From Undaria pinnatifida (taxonomy: Eukaryota; Sar; Phaeophyceae; Laminariales; Alariaceae), in NCBI GenBank assembly GCA_012845835.1, contig JABAKD010000013.1, positions 11,231,201 through 11,295,200 on the forward strand: 64,000 bases of DNA. Reading direction: 5' to 3'. Of this stretch, positions 53,591 to 64,000 are shown piece by piece. Numbering within the stretch: position 1 is the first letter of the stretch; each line of letters begins with the position of its first letter. The position numbers and the translations under genes are program-made. The notes under the pieces are model-generated. The model saw nothing but the letters and a program-made list of their open reading frames with translations, had not been told where the DNA came from and did not search any database.

Positions 53591-53928
53591 CGCTGCCCGT
53601 CATCCTCACTTTAACTGAAGTGTCTCCAATAGGATTAGCAAATGTACCCCGTCTTGAAAGGGATGCGTGGTCAATGGTCAAACGACTGTGGGAGGGCAAA
53701 AAATGAGTAACTCCCCCCCCTCTAAACATCCCGATGATTCGAGCCCGCCCCCCAAAAAACATTTCGACGACTCAAGTACGCCCCCCCCCCCTCCCCTCCA
53801 AACCTCTAAGCACGATGATTCCAGTACATCCGCCCGCCCCTGAACAGTTCGACGATTCAAGTACCCCCCCCCCCCCCCCCGCCCCCGCCCGTTATGCATG
53901 CGATGACTCTCACGAGCGTACTTCCCAC

Positions 53929-54183
53929 CTTAAGGCCTCCGCCCCCGAAATCCCGGCCAATCTTAGCAGCGGCAGCACATCCTTATCGCACCCTAGGCGT
54001 CTACAGAGCCTCCAAAGACTGCACCCGGCGGGCCCATTTCGTGGATTGAGGTATGCAGAAGCAGCCGTAATTGAGGCCTCGGCTATGGCTTCCGCGCGTG
54101 AACCAGCCGACTCGAAGAGAGAGCCCATTTGTCTGCGTTCGTGTAGGGCCTGTAACATGGTCACCATCATTACGCGCCGGTTT
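53929..54183 (-). CDS. Exon 5: end of IQ motif and SAM-like helices
   Basis: 255 nt. The acceptor is TTTCCTCCTAG after a strong pyrimidine tract, and the donor is TTAAG|GTGGGA. One base at the start and two at the end match exons 4 and 6. The start completes the IQ motif of exon 4 (IRIQRNW-R-NRRVMM). It then encodes VTMLQALHERRQMGSLFESA, an Ala-rich helix, SLWRLCRRLGCDKDVLPLLR and LAGISGAEAL. The last two segments resemble SAM helices (protein-protein interaction). Strong continuous coding signal. Confidence 0.87.
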
Positions 54184-54189
54184 CTAGGA

Positions 54190-54355
54190 GGAAATGAGGG
54201 ATTGGGGGGGGAAAAGGAAGGGAGGCGGGGAGGGAGGAAACGAAAAAGAGACAAGCAAAAAAACAGAGGGAGGGAGGGAGGGGGGGACGGCCGACAAAAA
54301 AAGGAGACAACACAAGAAACAGGAGGGAGGGAGGGAGGGAGGGAGAAAGGGGGGA
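54190..54355. repeat. Purine tract (GGGA)n/(GGAG)n
   Basis: Almost pure purine on the plus strand. On the transcribed strand it forms the long CCCT pyrimidine tract just upstream of the exon 5 acceptor and is therefore probably part of that 3' splice site. Confidence 0.8.
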
Positions 54356-54582
54356 AGGTGTCAATCGAATCCACCTGATGTTACATTGGACCAGACGACT
54401 CAATCGATTATCAATCGTTGTAGGTCAAATCAAGTGCATAGGGCTCTTTCAGCTTTATCACGCGATTACACAGGTTTGAAGACCAGGCACGATCGAGGCC
54501 CATAACTTCTCTGGTACCAGCTAAAGGCGTATTTGAGCTGTTGACCACCCCTCTTCTTTCTTTTGAAGCCTTCTTCAAACGT

Positions 54583-55310
54583 TCTAGAGTGCGCTCTACC
54601 CGTACCCTAGACGCCTGCTGCGATACCTCCAATCCTCTAGAGTGCTCTCTACCGTCAGCCTACACGCGAGCTACGATATCTCTAATCCTCTAGAGTGCCC
54701 TATACCCTTAGCTTACACGCGTGCTACGACATCTCCAGCCCTCTAGAGTGCGCTCTACCGTCAGCCTACATGCGTGCTATTACAATACCTCCAATTGTCT
54801 AGAGTGCGCTCTACCCGTACGCTAAACGCCTGCTGCGATACCTCCAATCCTCTAGAGTGCTCTCTACCGTCAGCCTACACGCGAGCTACGACATCTCTAA
54901 TCTTCTAGAGTGCCCTCTACCCTTAGCCTACACGCGTGCTACGACATCTCCAGCCCTCTAGAGTGCGCTCTACCCTCAGCCTACACGCGTGCTATTACGA
55001 TACGTCCAATTATCTAGAGTGCGCTCTACCCTCAGCCTACACGCTTGCTACGATACCTCCAGTTATCTCTAGAGTGCGCTCTACCCGTACCCTAGACGCC
55101 TGCTACCACATCTCTAATCCTCTAGAGTGCACTCAACCCTTAGCCTACACGGGTGCTGCGACATCTCCAATCCTCTAGAGTACGCTCAACCCTTAGCCTA
55201 CACGCGTGCTACGACATCTCCAGTCTTCTAGAGTGCGCTCAACCATTAGCCTAGATGCCTGCTACGATACCTCCAATCATCTAGAGCGCGCTCTACCGTC
55301 AGCCTAGACG
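54583..55310. repeat. Satellite, 53-54 bp x 13
   Basis: Units begin CTCTAGAGTGCGCTCTACC (an imperfect palindrome), followed by CTCAGCCTACACGCGTGCTACGACATCTCCAAT. Unit starts fall at 54,583, 54,637, 54,690, 54,743 and so on. The array lies in the intron between exons 4 and 5. Confidence 0.92.
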
Positions 55311-55607
55311 CGTACTACATAAGATAGGAGTAGCACTTTTTCGCCAAAATATTCCGGGCTTTTCATGGGTCATGATCCGTCCCGCGGGTCGGTCGGGTCA
55401 GAAACGTTTTCCAAAGTTTAGCGGAGAGGCGAGTCGGGTCGGGCCAGGCGGAAGTGTTCGAAAACATCGCTGGGTCGGCTCAGATCGGGTATTCACGGGT
55501 CGGGTTTTCAAAATATCACCGGTGACCCGGCCCTATCCCCGAGAAGTGATCCGATCCGCGAAAATCCGACCCGTGAAAACTCCTGAAAAAAATTAATACC
55601 AGCTACC

Positions 55608-56080
55608 AGGTATATATAGGAGTAGCACTTTGTCGTCCAAAAAAATACATTCTTGAATCACGGGGCTCCCTCCTCAGCCTAGGAACTAACTGGCCCAATA
55701 TCGTCGGAATTCGGGGCACCGTTTGCTTGTGTTTTTCTTATTATATGATTCATTACGTGACTACTGTAGGCTATGGAGTTGTTCATCGGATCATGTCACC
55801 CCCCCCCCCCCCCCCGCCCGTCAAAGCCAGACTTTTTTTTGTTGTTGGAGGGGGGCGGGGGAGGAGGTATAATAGGTAGAGCTCCGCCGAGTGAGAATCC
55901 TCAGAACACTTGGGTGCATCCCCACCAGGGAATGCGCCATCCCCTAGAATACGCTCTTCCGTTGGTACGCTCTTCCGTTGGTCTAACCGTGGGGATGTTT
56001 CGACGGGTTTTCCACTACCACTTGGAGGCATCCCACGGTAGGGTTGCACTTTTTCGGGCGAAAGGTTTCTGACAGCCTGG
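55608..56080. mobile_element. MITE family A, enlarged or interrupted copy
   Basis: AGGAGTAGCACTTTGTCG, CGGGGCTCC and ATCGTCGGAATTCGG at the left, GGTAGGGTTGCACTTTTTCG at the right. The middle contains a C17 run and sequence not found in other copies. A short related stub lies at 55,327 beside CCCGA-family sequence (55,360-55,600). Confidence 0.5.
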
Positions 56081-56286
56081 TCTCCTCAAGTGCGGTACAA
56101 TCGGTTTTAGCACGTTCGAGTGAGGACTATATAGCGCATATATGTGTTTGTCGGGTTTTGCACGAAATTGATGCCTTCGAAGCCATGCTCCGGGTGAGAT
56201 TTTGACAGATATCCTCATGTTAGGACAGCTCATAAACTTCTCAGAAACTTCTGCTGCACCCCTAGCGTGGGACGACTCGAGCTGAC

Positions 56287-56450
56287 CTCCAGTTTCGCTG
56301 TATCCGAATGGCCGAGAGGATTTCCTTGCGGACTTGGTCCACAGCGCGCTTCAGGACCCTCCGCGCGGCCACCCCGCGACCAAAAGCTCTCAGTCTACCC
56401 CCCGCCGACGCCCAGATTAACGCCCGCCGGGACACTTCTCGCGTTAGCCC
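56287..56450 (-). CDS. Exon 4: IQ motif start
   Basis: 164 nt. Acceptor GTACGTCAG, donor CTGGAG|GTCAGC. Phase 0 start, two bases left that match exon 5. It encodes GLTREVSRRALIWASAGGRL, AARRVLKRAVDQVRKEIL, then SAIRIQRNW, the first half of an IQ motif completed by exon 5. The frame is open upstream (another 30 basic residues), so an earlier acceptor is possible. Very basic throughout, as in IQ-repeat proteins. Confidence 0.83.
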
Positions 56451-57082
56451 CTGACGTACAGCCGTAACGATCACGCGCAGCCGCAAACATCGACGACGAA
56501 GGGGCACGAGCGTGATTTTTTTCACGGTACGAAACACGTTCAAAACAAAGGATTCACGTGATGAGCGCGAGAAAGCGGGATTAAGGAGCCCTTATTCATT
56601 CTGAAAAGTACTTTTGCGAAATGTGCTACCTCTGTCGTAGCACGCGGTGACAGGACAGGCCCTAATATTCTGAAGTCGAAGAAATACCACAGTAACAAAT
56701 TTATAAAATAAATATGATGTTAGATCTAGCTCAAAATTTCCCACCTAAAGTAAAAATACCAACACTAACCATTATAGTGGACAAAAAATAGGACCCCTCC
56801 CATTAAGAAAAAACTCACCCATATAGTTTATTACAAGTTCCAAAAGCGCAGCTTGCAAAGATGAGTATTGACCCAAAAAATCGTCGAACTCACGGCTGAC
56901 GTCCTTGATTTTTTTTTTATAAAATACCTCGCAGGGGGAAAAAAAAAAAGAGTGAGCGCGACACGAATGGCGTGATAGCCTCGCCACGCTCTGCCTTTTT
57001 TTTGTCGGGCTCCGGCATATTGTGGCGGCACTTCAGGAGTGGTGGCTGGAGGCGTTTCTGGGCGTGGTTTTGTGTACGGCCG

Positions 57083-57338
57083 TGGGCTACGATAGAGGTG
57101 TCGCCTTTTGTTTTGAAGCGGTCTCTGATCGACGGGATTTCCTTGACCCAAAATCGTCGGAATTTTCGTTCATTGCTTGCATGGTTTTGGTTGGATACCC
57201 TAGGCCAGACCATGCGATTGCTCTGCGGGTAGAAGCCTTATTTCTCCCCAAGCCAGTTGTTGGGAGAGGTCTAGATCCCCTCGAAGGGAGGAAGGAGCCA
57301 GAGAAATAAAAATAGTGCACCTATACTGCAGCATGCGT
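57083..57338. mobile_element. MITE family A copy
   Basis: GGGCTACGATAGAGGTGTCG at the left, GTGCACCTATACTGCAGCATGCGTC at the right. Family interior CTTGACCCAAAATCGTCGGAA and CCCTAGGCCAGACCATG. Confidence 0.8.
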
Positions 57339-57539
57339 CTACACTGCGGTGTTCTGTCGGCCGAGAGCGCGACACGCAATTTTATCCGTACTAAACCGGG
57401 ACTCCCGCACTACAGGGCTCCGCACTAACATGGCATATGTATTGCTTTGCTCATCCCTTACCGCACTAAACCGGGACCCCCGCACTAACACGGCATATTT
57501 ATCGCTTTGCTCATCCCTTCTATTGCATTTGCACTTCTT

Positions 57540-57780
57540 CTTTCTCCTCCTCCCTTCCTAGACGTAAACTCAGATTAGGGATCACTAAGCAGGCTCTTCT
57601 CCTCCCCCGTCCCCCTCCCCACGACGGTACGCGCGACTTCGTTTTCATCGGGAGAAGGGTACCGCATTTCCTTCCATCGTCGACTCGTGTCGAATTGCGC
57701 CTACCCTCCCTTGTAGGCGCTCTCGGCGGTTGCTTTCCTTTGCATTGTTTTTGCCACGACCGTATTTCAACTATCGATTC
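57540..57780. repeat. Dispersed repeat family J (CTCCCTCCCTAGACGTAACTCAGAT)
   Basis: Shares TTCTCCTCCTNCCTNCCTA(G)ACGTAA, CAGATNNGGGATCACT, CAGGCTCTTCTCC, TACGCGC and TCGTCGACTCGTGTCGAATTG with 30,565-30,770, 44,340-44,540 (reverse) and 62,040-62,110 + 62,700-62,790. In the last case the family is split by the D+C composite, which therefore inserted later. Confidence 0.6.
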
Positions 57781-58335
57781 AATGTGGTACCACGGTTTTA
57801 TATGGTTTAAGCCGATTCGTGCCGAGGGTGCGACATTTGGTGCACAGGATACGAGAACAGCCGCGATGGCCTGTACGTCCGACCAATCTGGTGTTTTTTT
57901 AACACCACCCAACAAACAAAGAAAATGTACTGAGCAAGAACTACGTAGTTACTATTAATATAGTTTGCGTTCCGTCCGGCAATACGCAGCATGATGAACT
58001 TTCTTCAGCGTCCATCGCTCAACCAACACCCTCCCCTAGAAACGAAGAAGGAAACCAAGGGAAACAAACAACAAAAAGCAAATATTTTAGGAAACCTGGT
58101 CATTGATACCTCTATTCTGAGTACCTACCTCAGGCGTAAGATCGATCTACCCCGCCTATTATACTTGCCCCACACATTTTTCTCTCATTACCCGCTAACC
58201 CACGTTCTACTTTTCAACTAGCGAGGGATCGATGCCGAAACTCATGTTGCACGTTTATCAGGCCAGATGGGCAAGAATAAGAACAACGACACCAACAACG
58301 TGTCCTTCGTTCGCATTGCACCGTAGCCAGCCTAC

Positions 58336-58437
58336 CTCTTGGATAACCTTAGCGGTGAAGGCGCTAGCCTTTTCCTTCCTCCTCTCTGCGAACCTCTTGC
58401 TTGCTCTTCGGCGGTGGATGAAGCCTAACGCCATCCG
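58336..58437 (-). CDS. Exon 3
   Basis: 102 nt, 34 codons, phase 0-0. Acceptor CACACTCCTTCTTCAG with a clear pyrimidine tract, donor CAAGAG|GTAGGC. It encodes RMALGFIHRRRASKRFAERR, then KEKASAFTAKVIQE: a basic, IQ-like helix. Plus-strand frames over this region lack support. Confidence 0.8.
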
Positions 58438-58579
58438 CTGAAGAAGGAGTGTGGCAGCCTAGGCACAACAGAGTGGACGAAGGGAAACCAGGGCCAGGCC
58501 AATCAAGGGCGAGAAGTCCACGGTGAATTTCTTGCCACACGAGTAGGTTTAATATCTGGGTGACAGGGCACATGTAGCA

Positions 58580-58740
58580 TTATCGTCGCTCGTTTTGGGA
58601 TATATGGCGCCACCCACTCGAGGAGACTCGAACCTCAAACTATGTACCACAACTCGCTAAAGATCGAACCCCAGAGCATGGTTCTACCCACCGTCTTATT
58701 TAGCCACGCGACTATGTGGGTCAATGACTATCCCCATACA
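58580..58740 (-). mobile_element. tRNA-like SINE fragment
   Basis: The minus strand contains two box-B-like sites (GGGTTCGATC and GAGGTTCGAGTCTCC) and a GCGTGGCTAAATAAGACGGTGGGTAGAACC box-A-like segment. Arms do not pair into a cloverleaf. Related in style to 50,785-51,095. Confidence 0.4.
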
Positions 58741-59635
58741 GCCCACACTCACCCCACAAGCAAACTATCAACGCCACCTTCATTACGGTAGCTTGACGTA
58801 TGGCTAGCCCCACCACACTAGGTGCCTCACTGATTCCCCTAAAACAAGCGCGCGCGTGCCTCGAGTAGCCTTATTTCTTCCTGAAGCGTCTCCATTATTG
58901 GGTACGTGCCCAACCCATCGACACAACCCCGTAGCAAAACCACCGCCCCTCCCCTCCTCTTCCCCCCCCTCCCCTTCCCTCCTGCCCCCCCCCCCCGATC
59001 CCCTCCCCATCCTGACCCGTTCATGATGATTGGTAGGAGAGGATAGGGAACGTTATACTCTATCTGCGTTTCCGGGAACAAACCACTTGGCTTTAGTGTA
59101 GGGTTAGGTTTTCCCACCGCTATAGCACTGCACCGGCGTTTTGAGGAGACGAAACCACTTGGATCTAGTGTAGCACTATATTTTCAGCAGACTAAAAAAA
59201 AGGGATTAGCCATTACTTTTACAACCGCGAAGCTTGTCGCGCGAGTCATCCCACGCTACTAGGGGGGTGCAGGTGCAGCAGAAGTTTCTGATAATTTTTT
59301 TGGAGCTCCTAACCCGAGGATATCTGTGAATATCTCACCCGGCCTAAACATGCCTTCGAATAAAACATTCGCTCGTTCAACCCGATCAACGTTTCTCTCA
59401 TGCGCAATTACTAGTCCTAAAACAAAACACACTCGTAACATGAGTCGTACTAATCGATGGTTTCACACTTGAGGAGCTCAACCGGTCAGAAGGTATACCT
59501 TTTTTTGGCTAAAAAAATTACAACTCTTCCCGTGGGATGACTCGCAGACTAAAGGCAAAAAGGGGGGCGTTACAGCCAATAACTTACCGCTGCAGAGCTT
59601 TTCCCGCAGTAACTCCACGTAAGGGCTGACTGATT

Positions 59636-59900
59636 CTACGATTGCCCCCCCCCCAAGAAATCAACGGTTTTCTTTAACGAACGTTTCGTTGCTACTCGAT
59701 ACGAGGAAGGGTGCCATGAAAAGGACATCTTCACGTATTTTCTTGTTTGCGAAGGACTATCGACCGATGACGTCGGGGTGGCAAGGGGCGCCGTGTTTCA
59801 GGAGATACGGCCGTGGGTGGGCTGGTTTAAAAACCGACGATTTCGTCAAAGAAAAGTTGGGGGGGGGGGTACCGCAGAACGACTCGGCTACTCCCCCGAA
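59636..59900 (+). mobile_element. TIR element family E
   Basis: AACGGTTTTCTTTAACGAACG at the left and CGACGATTTCGTCAAAGAAAAG at the right. Interior as in 34,845-35,072 (GATACGAGGAAGGGTGCCATG, AAGGGGCGCCGTGTTTCAGG). Confidence 0.65.
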
Positions 59901-60499
59901 AAACACGACACATGCGCATGGTAGAGGTGCGCCAATATTTTCCCGAAGCCCCTAACCCATTGAGGAAGCTTGTTACAAGAAAATAATGAAAAGCGCAAAC
60001 TCAGACTAACCCCTTGAGAGCCCCCCCCCCCCTAAAACCCTCCCCTGTACGACTATCTCCAATCAATGTGTCCCGGAACAAGGGTTTCTACTCGCAAAGG
60101 GCGTTAACAATTCCGTGGCTTAGGTATAAAACAAAAAAATTGGTCTGCAAACAAATAAAAAAACCCGAAAAATGCCTGCCTGTACGATGTTTGGGTTTGT
60201 GACCCTTTTGAGGGGGCGCGTGTATACAATAGCGACAAAAAAATCGACGATTGTCGCGATTTTTTTCAAGCAAGCGCCTACCAGTTTAGTAGCTAGTAGC
60301 GTGAGCGCGCAGCAGTATGACGAGTAGGACCACCATCATCATCATCATCATGCTGCTTCTGCGCCCGTCCCGTATGGGAGTCTCTGCATTGTTAGGTCGT
60401 TCGGACACCAACTTTTGTTTTTGGTCATCTTCGCCCGCCAGCGGTGGCCGATCGGTGCCGTAATCGTCCATTTTTTTTTTTTTTCCCGTCTTAAGTCTC

Positions 60500-60780
60500 G
60501 AAGAGGGTTAAGGAGCCAGCCCCCTCCCCCCCCCCCGTTCTTTCAGAAAGCAGTTTTAACCAGAAAGTTACCTCTATCGTGCCGCGCATCACACGTGATT
60601 TCAGTCAGCCGGCGGTGGCCGACCGATGACGACGTAATCGTCCATTTTCGTCTCTCTATTTTTCGCTCTCGAGTCTCGAAGGGGTTAGTTAATGAAAGAG
60701 CCCCATCGTTCTCCAGAACACAATGTTTTAGCCAGAAAGTGCGATATTTATACCTCTATCCCAGGACGCGTCACCCGTCC
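60500..60780. repeat. Two tandem MITE-A right-end fragments
   Basis: 60,505-60,590 and 60,675-60,775 each read GGTTA(G)..GAGCC..TTCTNCAGAA..CAGNTTTAGCCAGAAAGT..TACCTCTATC..GCGCGTCAC. Between them CAGCCGGCGGTGGCCGA(C)CG is repeated. A third lies at 61,415-61,495. Fragments of family A ends, non-coding. Confidence 0.55.
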
Positions 60781-61120
60781 CTATACTAAATCCAAGTAAT
60801 GGGTTTCCCGAAAACGGGTTCCCCTAAGGCTACGATATGGAGGTCACGTTTGGGGCCTTCTTATGCAGTGGTTCACCGGGTCACTCGCGCTAGTGACCTC
60901 CCCCTGCTCGTTTGCAGAAGTAAGACTTCGCGCCGTTCTAATTATCCGATACGGGCGCGTAATGGAATGGCAAGCTACGCTGCGTTGAAAAAAAAAGCGC
61001 TTTTAAAGTAATTTTCTTCAGTGAGGTACAGAAGTCATTCGTGCGAGTGGCTCCTACCCGGTAGTTGAAGTGGGGGGGTATCCCCCCCCTTCCGTTGCGC
61101 AAACGAACGCCTTCGAAGGT

Positions 61121-61411
61121 AGATGTTGACGCATTCTACGATAGAGGTGACACTTTTCGTGTGAAATGTTTTCTGAACGCCGGGGGCTCCTTAACCCAAA
61201 TTTGACGGAAAATACGCCCCATTTATTTTTTTGTAGCATACAAAAGTTATCGTTGTGTACCTAAAGACCATGGGATTTTGTCACCCTGCAGCAGTTTTTT
61301 GTTTTTTCCTCCAAAAATTGGGTTTTGGGAGAGGTCTTAAGCCCCCCAAACTGATGAACCGGACAAAAAAAAAAAAGTGGTGAACCTCTATCGACGTAGC
61401 ACGCGTCGTTC
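61121..61411. mobile_element. MITE family A copy
   Basis: GACGCATTCTACGATAGAGGTGACAC at the left, GGTGAACCTCTATCGACGTAGCACGCGTC at the right, all interior blocks present. About 290 bp. Confidence 0.85.
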
Positions 61412-61544
61412 ATTTAAGGAGCCCTCCCGTTCTTCAGAAAACAGGTTTTAGCCAGAAAGTGTTGTTGTTATATCTCTATCGTACCGCGCATCACACGTAA
61501 TTTCACTTCTAAAAATATACTACAGTACGTAAGCCTCAAGTCAC

Positions 61545-61667
61545 CTCTGCCCGATGCTTCCTTCGTCCTCTTTGGCTGCGCACGGCGGCCTGCAGCGTGG
61601 CGGCGGCAGCGTCTCGGTCCTCGTACCAAGACTTCCACCACTGGTCTTCCTCCCTTTGCCTCCGGTT
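61545..61667 (-). CDS. Exon 2: IQ motif
   Basis: 123 nt, 41 codons, phase 0-0. Acceptor CAAACCCCATTTTCCCAG, donor GGCAGAG|GTGACT. The frame has no start codon and so is easy to miss. It encodes NRRQREEDQWWKSWYEDRDA, then an IQ-type motif AATLQAAVRSQRGRRKH. Joins exon 1 in phase with a continuous charged helix. Confidence 0.82.
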
Positions 61668-62139
61668 CTGGGAAAATGGGGTTTGATCGCGCGCCATGTA
61701 CAATGATATGAAACGTATACTTTGCGTAGAAGTAATTTTGGGGATGAAAAATAATTAATGGATATGAGTAAGCATAGGTCTTCATTTTTGGTGGGTTTCT
61801 CTTTGTTTCCCTTTAATGTATACAATACGTAGAAGCAATCGTGGAGATGAAATAATGCATGGCTATCAACATAATAATTTGTTTTAGTGTGTTTCCCTTG
61901 GCTTTTTTTCTGGGTTCCATTCTACTTTTTTGGGAACGTGTTTTTTGTGGGTGAACGACGTTGTAACCCATTCATGCCGTACATGGTCGGATGGCAAGGT
62001 AACATTGAAGCTCATCCCTTCTATTATCTTAGCACATTTTCCTTTCTCCTTCTCCCTCCCTATACGTAATTCAGATCCTGGGTCAATTACCAGGCTCTTC
62101 TCCCCCCCCCACACACCTCCCCTTCAAATAAACATATAA

Positions 62140-62700
62140 TAGTTGGCCTCGGTTGGCACCGACGCTGTAAAACATCATTGGCGTTGGCTGGCAACGACGC
62201 TGTTAAACATGCCAGTCACTGCGCGAGCTAGACAACCAGGGTACCTTTTTTGCCGTTTTTTTTTTTTGGCGGTCACCATGATGGTTTTCGAGTTAGATCA
62301 TATTGTGCGGGGTGGAGAACCCTTACTCCGCACAAGGGGAATGATCGCATCACGTAGTGTGAATATGGTAAGGCACCCACGAGGCAGTTACATAGTAATA
62401 CCCATTGCTGTCTCTGGAGTGGTCACACCAGAAAACAAAGTAGCTCATTGGCGCTGTCATCCATAAGCAAGGAAGTAGGCACATGGGGCCGAAGTCCGTC
62501 TTACGAGCTGTTCTTGGGTTCTTGGAAGGAAGCAGTTCACCCTTCATGCGGCTCGCCGAACACCTCACGGCGCTTCGCGCTTGGTGCAAGCAATGTCTGC
62601 CTGGTTGGTGAAAAACCGACGTGCTCCGTCCCGGCATAGTAGGGATGCGAGGGTCTATGGTCATACGACTACGGCCATACACAAACTGAGTGCACCCCCA
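62140..62700 (+). mobile_element. Composite repeat D+C, copy 2
   Basis: Same block order as 13,150-13,655 with higher mutual identity in the GGTGGAGAANNCTTACTCCGCACAAGGGGA and GAGGCAGTTACATAGT segments. The start contains a short duplication (GTTGGC(A/T)..CGACGCTGT twice). It splits a family J repeat. Confidence 0.7.
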
Positions 62701-62789
62701 CACACACTACAGTACGTGCCTTAATGTTCATTGCGGGAAGATTCCAGCTATTTCTTCCCTCGTCGACTCGCATCGAATTGATACATTAA

Positions 62790-63590
62790 TACTAATTAAT
62801 GGCTTCGTTTTAAATCAAGACAATGACTAATTTTCACCCTCGAGAGAAACGATAGTATGTGTATGATGTGGGCGGGTGGTGAAATGGTGAAAGTTGAACA
62901 ATTCATGCTACTCCAAGGCATTAATTACGTTCCATGTTGGAGGGAGATATCACTTATACCTCACGCGAACACTTGTCTATAATATCGATAAATGGGGGTG
63001 GTCGGTGAAGTTTTATTAATTCATACCAATACTTAAGGCGCCAATTAATGTACATTCTCGAAGGAGACGACAAACCAGGATTCATAGAGGTAAGGGTGAG
63101 CAGAGTTTAAATTGCAGATCCGTCCTTCGATTAAGGCACGTCGGATTCCGGCTTATTGGGGAGTGGCGGTAAAACTTATGTAATCCATACCGTTTTTAAG
63201 ACCTTTTCTTTTTATGGTAGAGTGAGACGATATCGCCCGATGTGCGGCGGCAGGAAGTAGGGTAACCGTAAGCATCGTAGCGGAGGAAACAAGAAAACAT
63301 AGTGGTACCAAACTGATACATACATCAATGACAAAAGCAACAATGGTGTGGTGGTGGTACACGAAAGCGAATAATTATGCAGCCGTCCAGCGCAAAGCTA
63401 AGGCGCTATAGCGTCGTCGCAAGGCCAAAAAATGATAGTACTTGGCTGAGTACTGGCAGCAAAGAAAAACGCGAAAAGTACACGACACGATTAGGCCAAT
63501 CATAACCGAAAAACGATCATCAGTGACCGCCTACTGGAGGGGGCTTTACTTCTTACACACCAAGCAAACAAGCGCGGTCGACGAGCATAT
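62790..63590. other. Intron sequence without recognisable feature
   Basis: A/T-rich. Several GGGAGACGA words recur here and at 15,815-16,060 (GAAGGGAGACGATAAGTGTAT, GAGGGAGACGATGATG), so part of it is another dispersed repeat. No exon signals found. Confidence 0.4.
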
Positions 63591-63598
63591 ATATATAC

Positions 63599-63737
63599 CT
63601 GTAGATGTTTCAGCAACCTTCCGGGTCGAGCCGTGAGCCACCGCATGGCAATAAGTCTTGCGGCATGGTGCCTTCTCTTCATGCAGACGACCATCCAGCA
63701 ACGCAGCTTCCTGCTGGCCCACCTATCCACTCGGAGC
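63599..63737 (-). CDS. Exon 1 (first in window): IQ-like motif
   Basis: 139 nt. Acceptor TTGAACGATGCAG, donor CTACAG|GTATAT. Begins with one base, so the preceding exon (outside the window) should end with two. Phase 0 at the end, as required by exon 2. It encodes LRVDRWASRKLRCWMVVCMK, then AARLIAMRWLTARPGR and LLKHLQ. Very basic, with an IQ-like core. Other frames are interrupted. Confidence 0.75.
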
Positions 63738-63784
63738 CTGCATCGTTCAAGTACGTACAAGGGAGGAGCGCGACGGGGAGTTAC

Positions 63785-63905
63785 TCATTGCATGCATAGC
63801 CGTAGTCGTACGATGAAAGACCATCGCACACCTACAATGCCGGGACGGAGCACGTCGGTTTTTCACCGACTGGGAAGGCATTGCTTGCACCAAGCGCGAT
63901 ATGTT
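63785..63905 (-). repeat. Dispersed repeat family C
   Basis: Reverse copy: GCATAGCCGTAGTCGTACGA, CCGGGACGGAGCACGTCGG, AGGCATTGCTTGCACCAAGC. It runs to the end of the recognisable sequence near the right window edge. Confidence 0.6.
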
Positions 63906-64000
63906 ATCTTCCCTTAGCCGGTCGACCGATGAGCGCATCCCTTTCACGACGGAGCACCGTCCCTTACGCTAAAATACAGACACTTCAACAAATTATCACC

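Noticed and set aside
58804-59117. Gly-rich minus-strand frame ending METLQEEIRLLEARARLF
   Set aside because: The helix looks coding and a GC donor (GAG|GCACGC) would fit exon 3. However, the upstream region is purine-rich with no acceptor, and exon 2 already joins exon 3 in phase.

Overview
This window looks like nuclear DNA of a complex eukaryote and, as far as I can tell, lies entirely inside one very large gene on the minus strand. No long open reading frame is a gene by itself. The coding signal is about 29 short exons of 70-504 nt. Each has a consensus acceptor and donor, and together they total about 5.1 kb (about 1,700 codons, roughly 8% of the window). They run from 63,737 down to 2,007. 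Where one exon ends inside a codon, the next usually starts with the complementary phase: 25 of 28 consecutive junctions match with the splice sites given here, although a few acceptors were chosen among alternatives. I see no start or stop codon, so both gene ends lie outside the window. The rest of the window is introns packed with mobile elements and tandem repeats.

The predicted protein is a scaffold-like, basic, partly coiled-coil polypeptide. From N to C it shows repeated calmodulin-binding IQ motifs (exons 1-5, 10, 14, 20, 23 and 29-30), a SAM-like helical segment (exons 5-6), charged coiled-coil stretches (exons 11-15), a Tudor-like domain split over exons 18-19, low-complexity linkers, and a WW domain that begins at the left end (exon 30). 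IQ/WW/Tudor combinations, C-rich intron ends and TTAGGG-type repeats would suit a stramenopile, perhaps a brown alga. That assignment is inference only.

Layout, right to left in the direction of transcription: 64-56 kb holds exons 1-4. 55.3-54.6 kb is a 54-bp satellite. 54.2-52.2 kb holds exons 5-7. 52.2-37.3 kb is a giant intron (possibly split by a small exon near 44.9 kb). It contains a 2.7-kb field of CATG-centred palindromes, an interstitial telomere-like tract, a complete miniature LTR element, a plus-strand U2 snRNA gene with its TATA box, 540-bp direct repeats and a decayed Ty3/gypsy integrase. 37.3-24 kb holds exons 9-17. 24-19.7 kb carries the Tudor exons and, in the intron between them, two oppositely oriented pentanucleotide arrays. 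19-2 kb holds exons 20-30 with many MITE copies and satellites.

The most unusual pattern is that many exons have a nearby degenerate copy of one exon/intron junction inside an adjacent intron, usually with the splice site destroyed. The only confident independent gene is U2 snRNA, transcribed opposite to the host gene.
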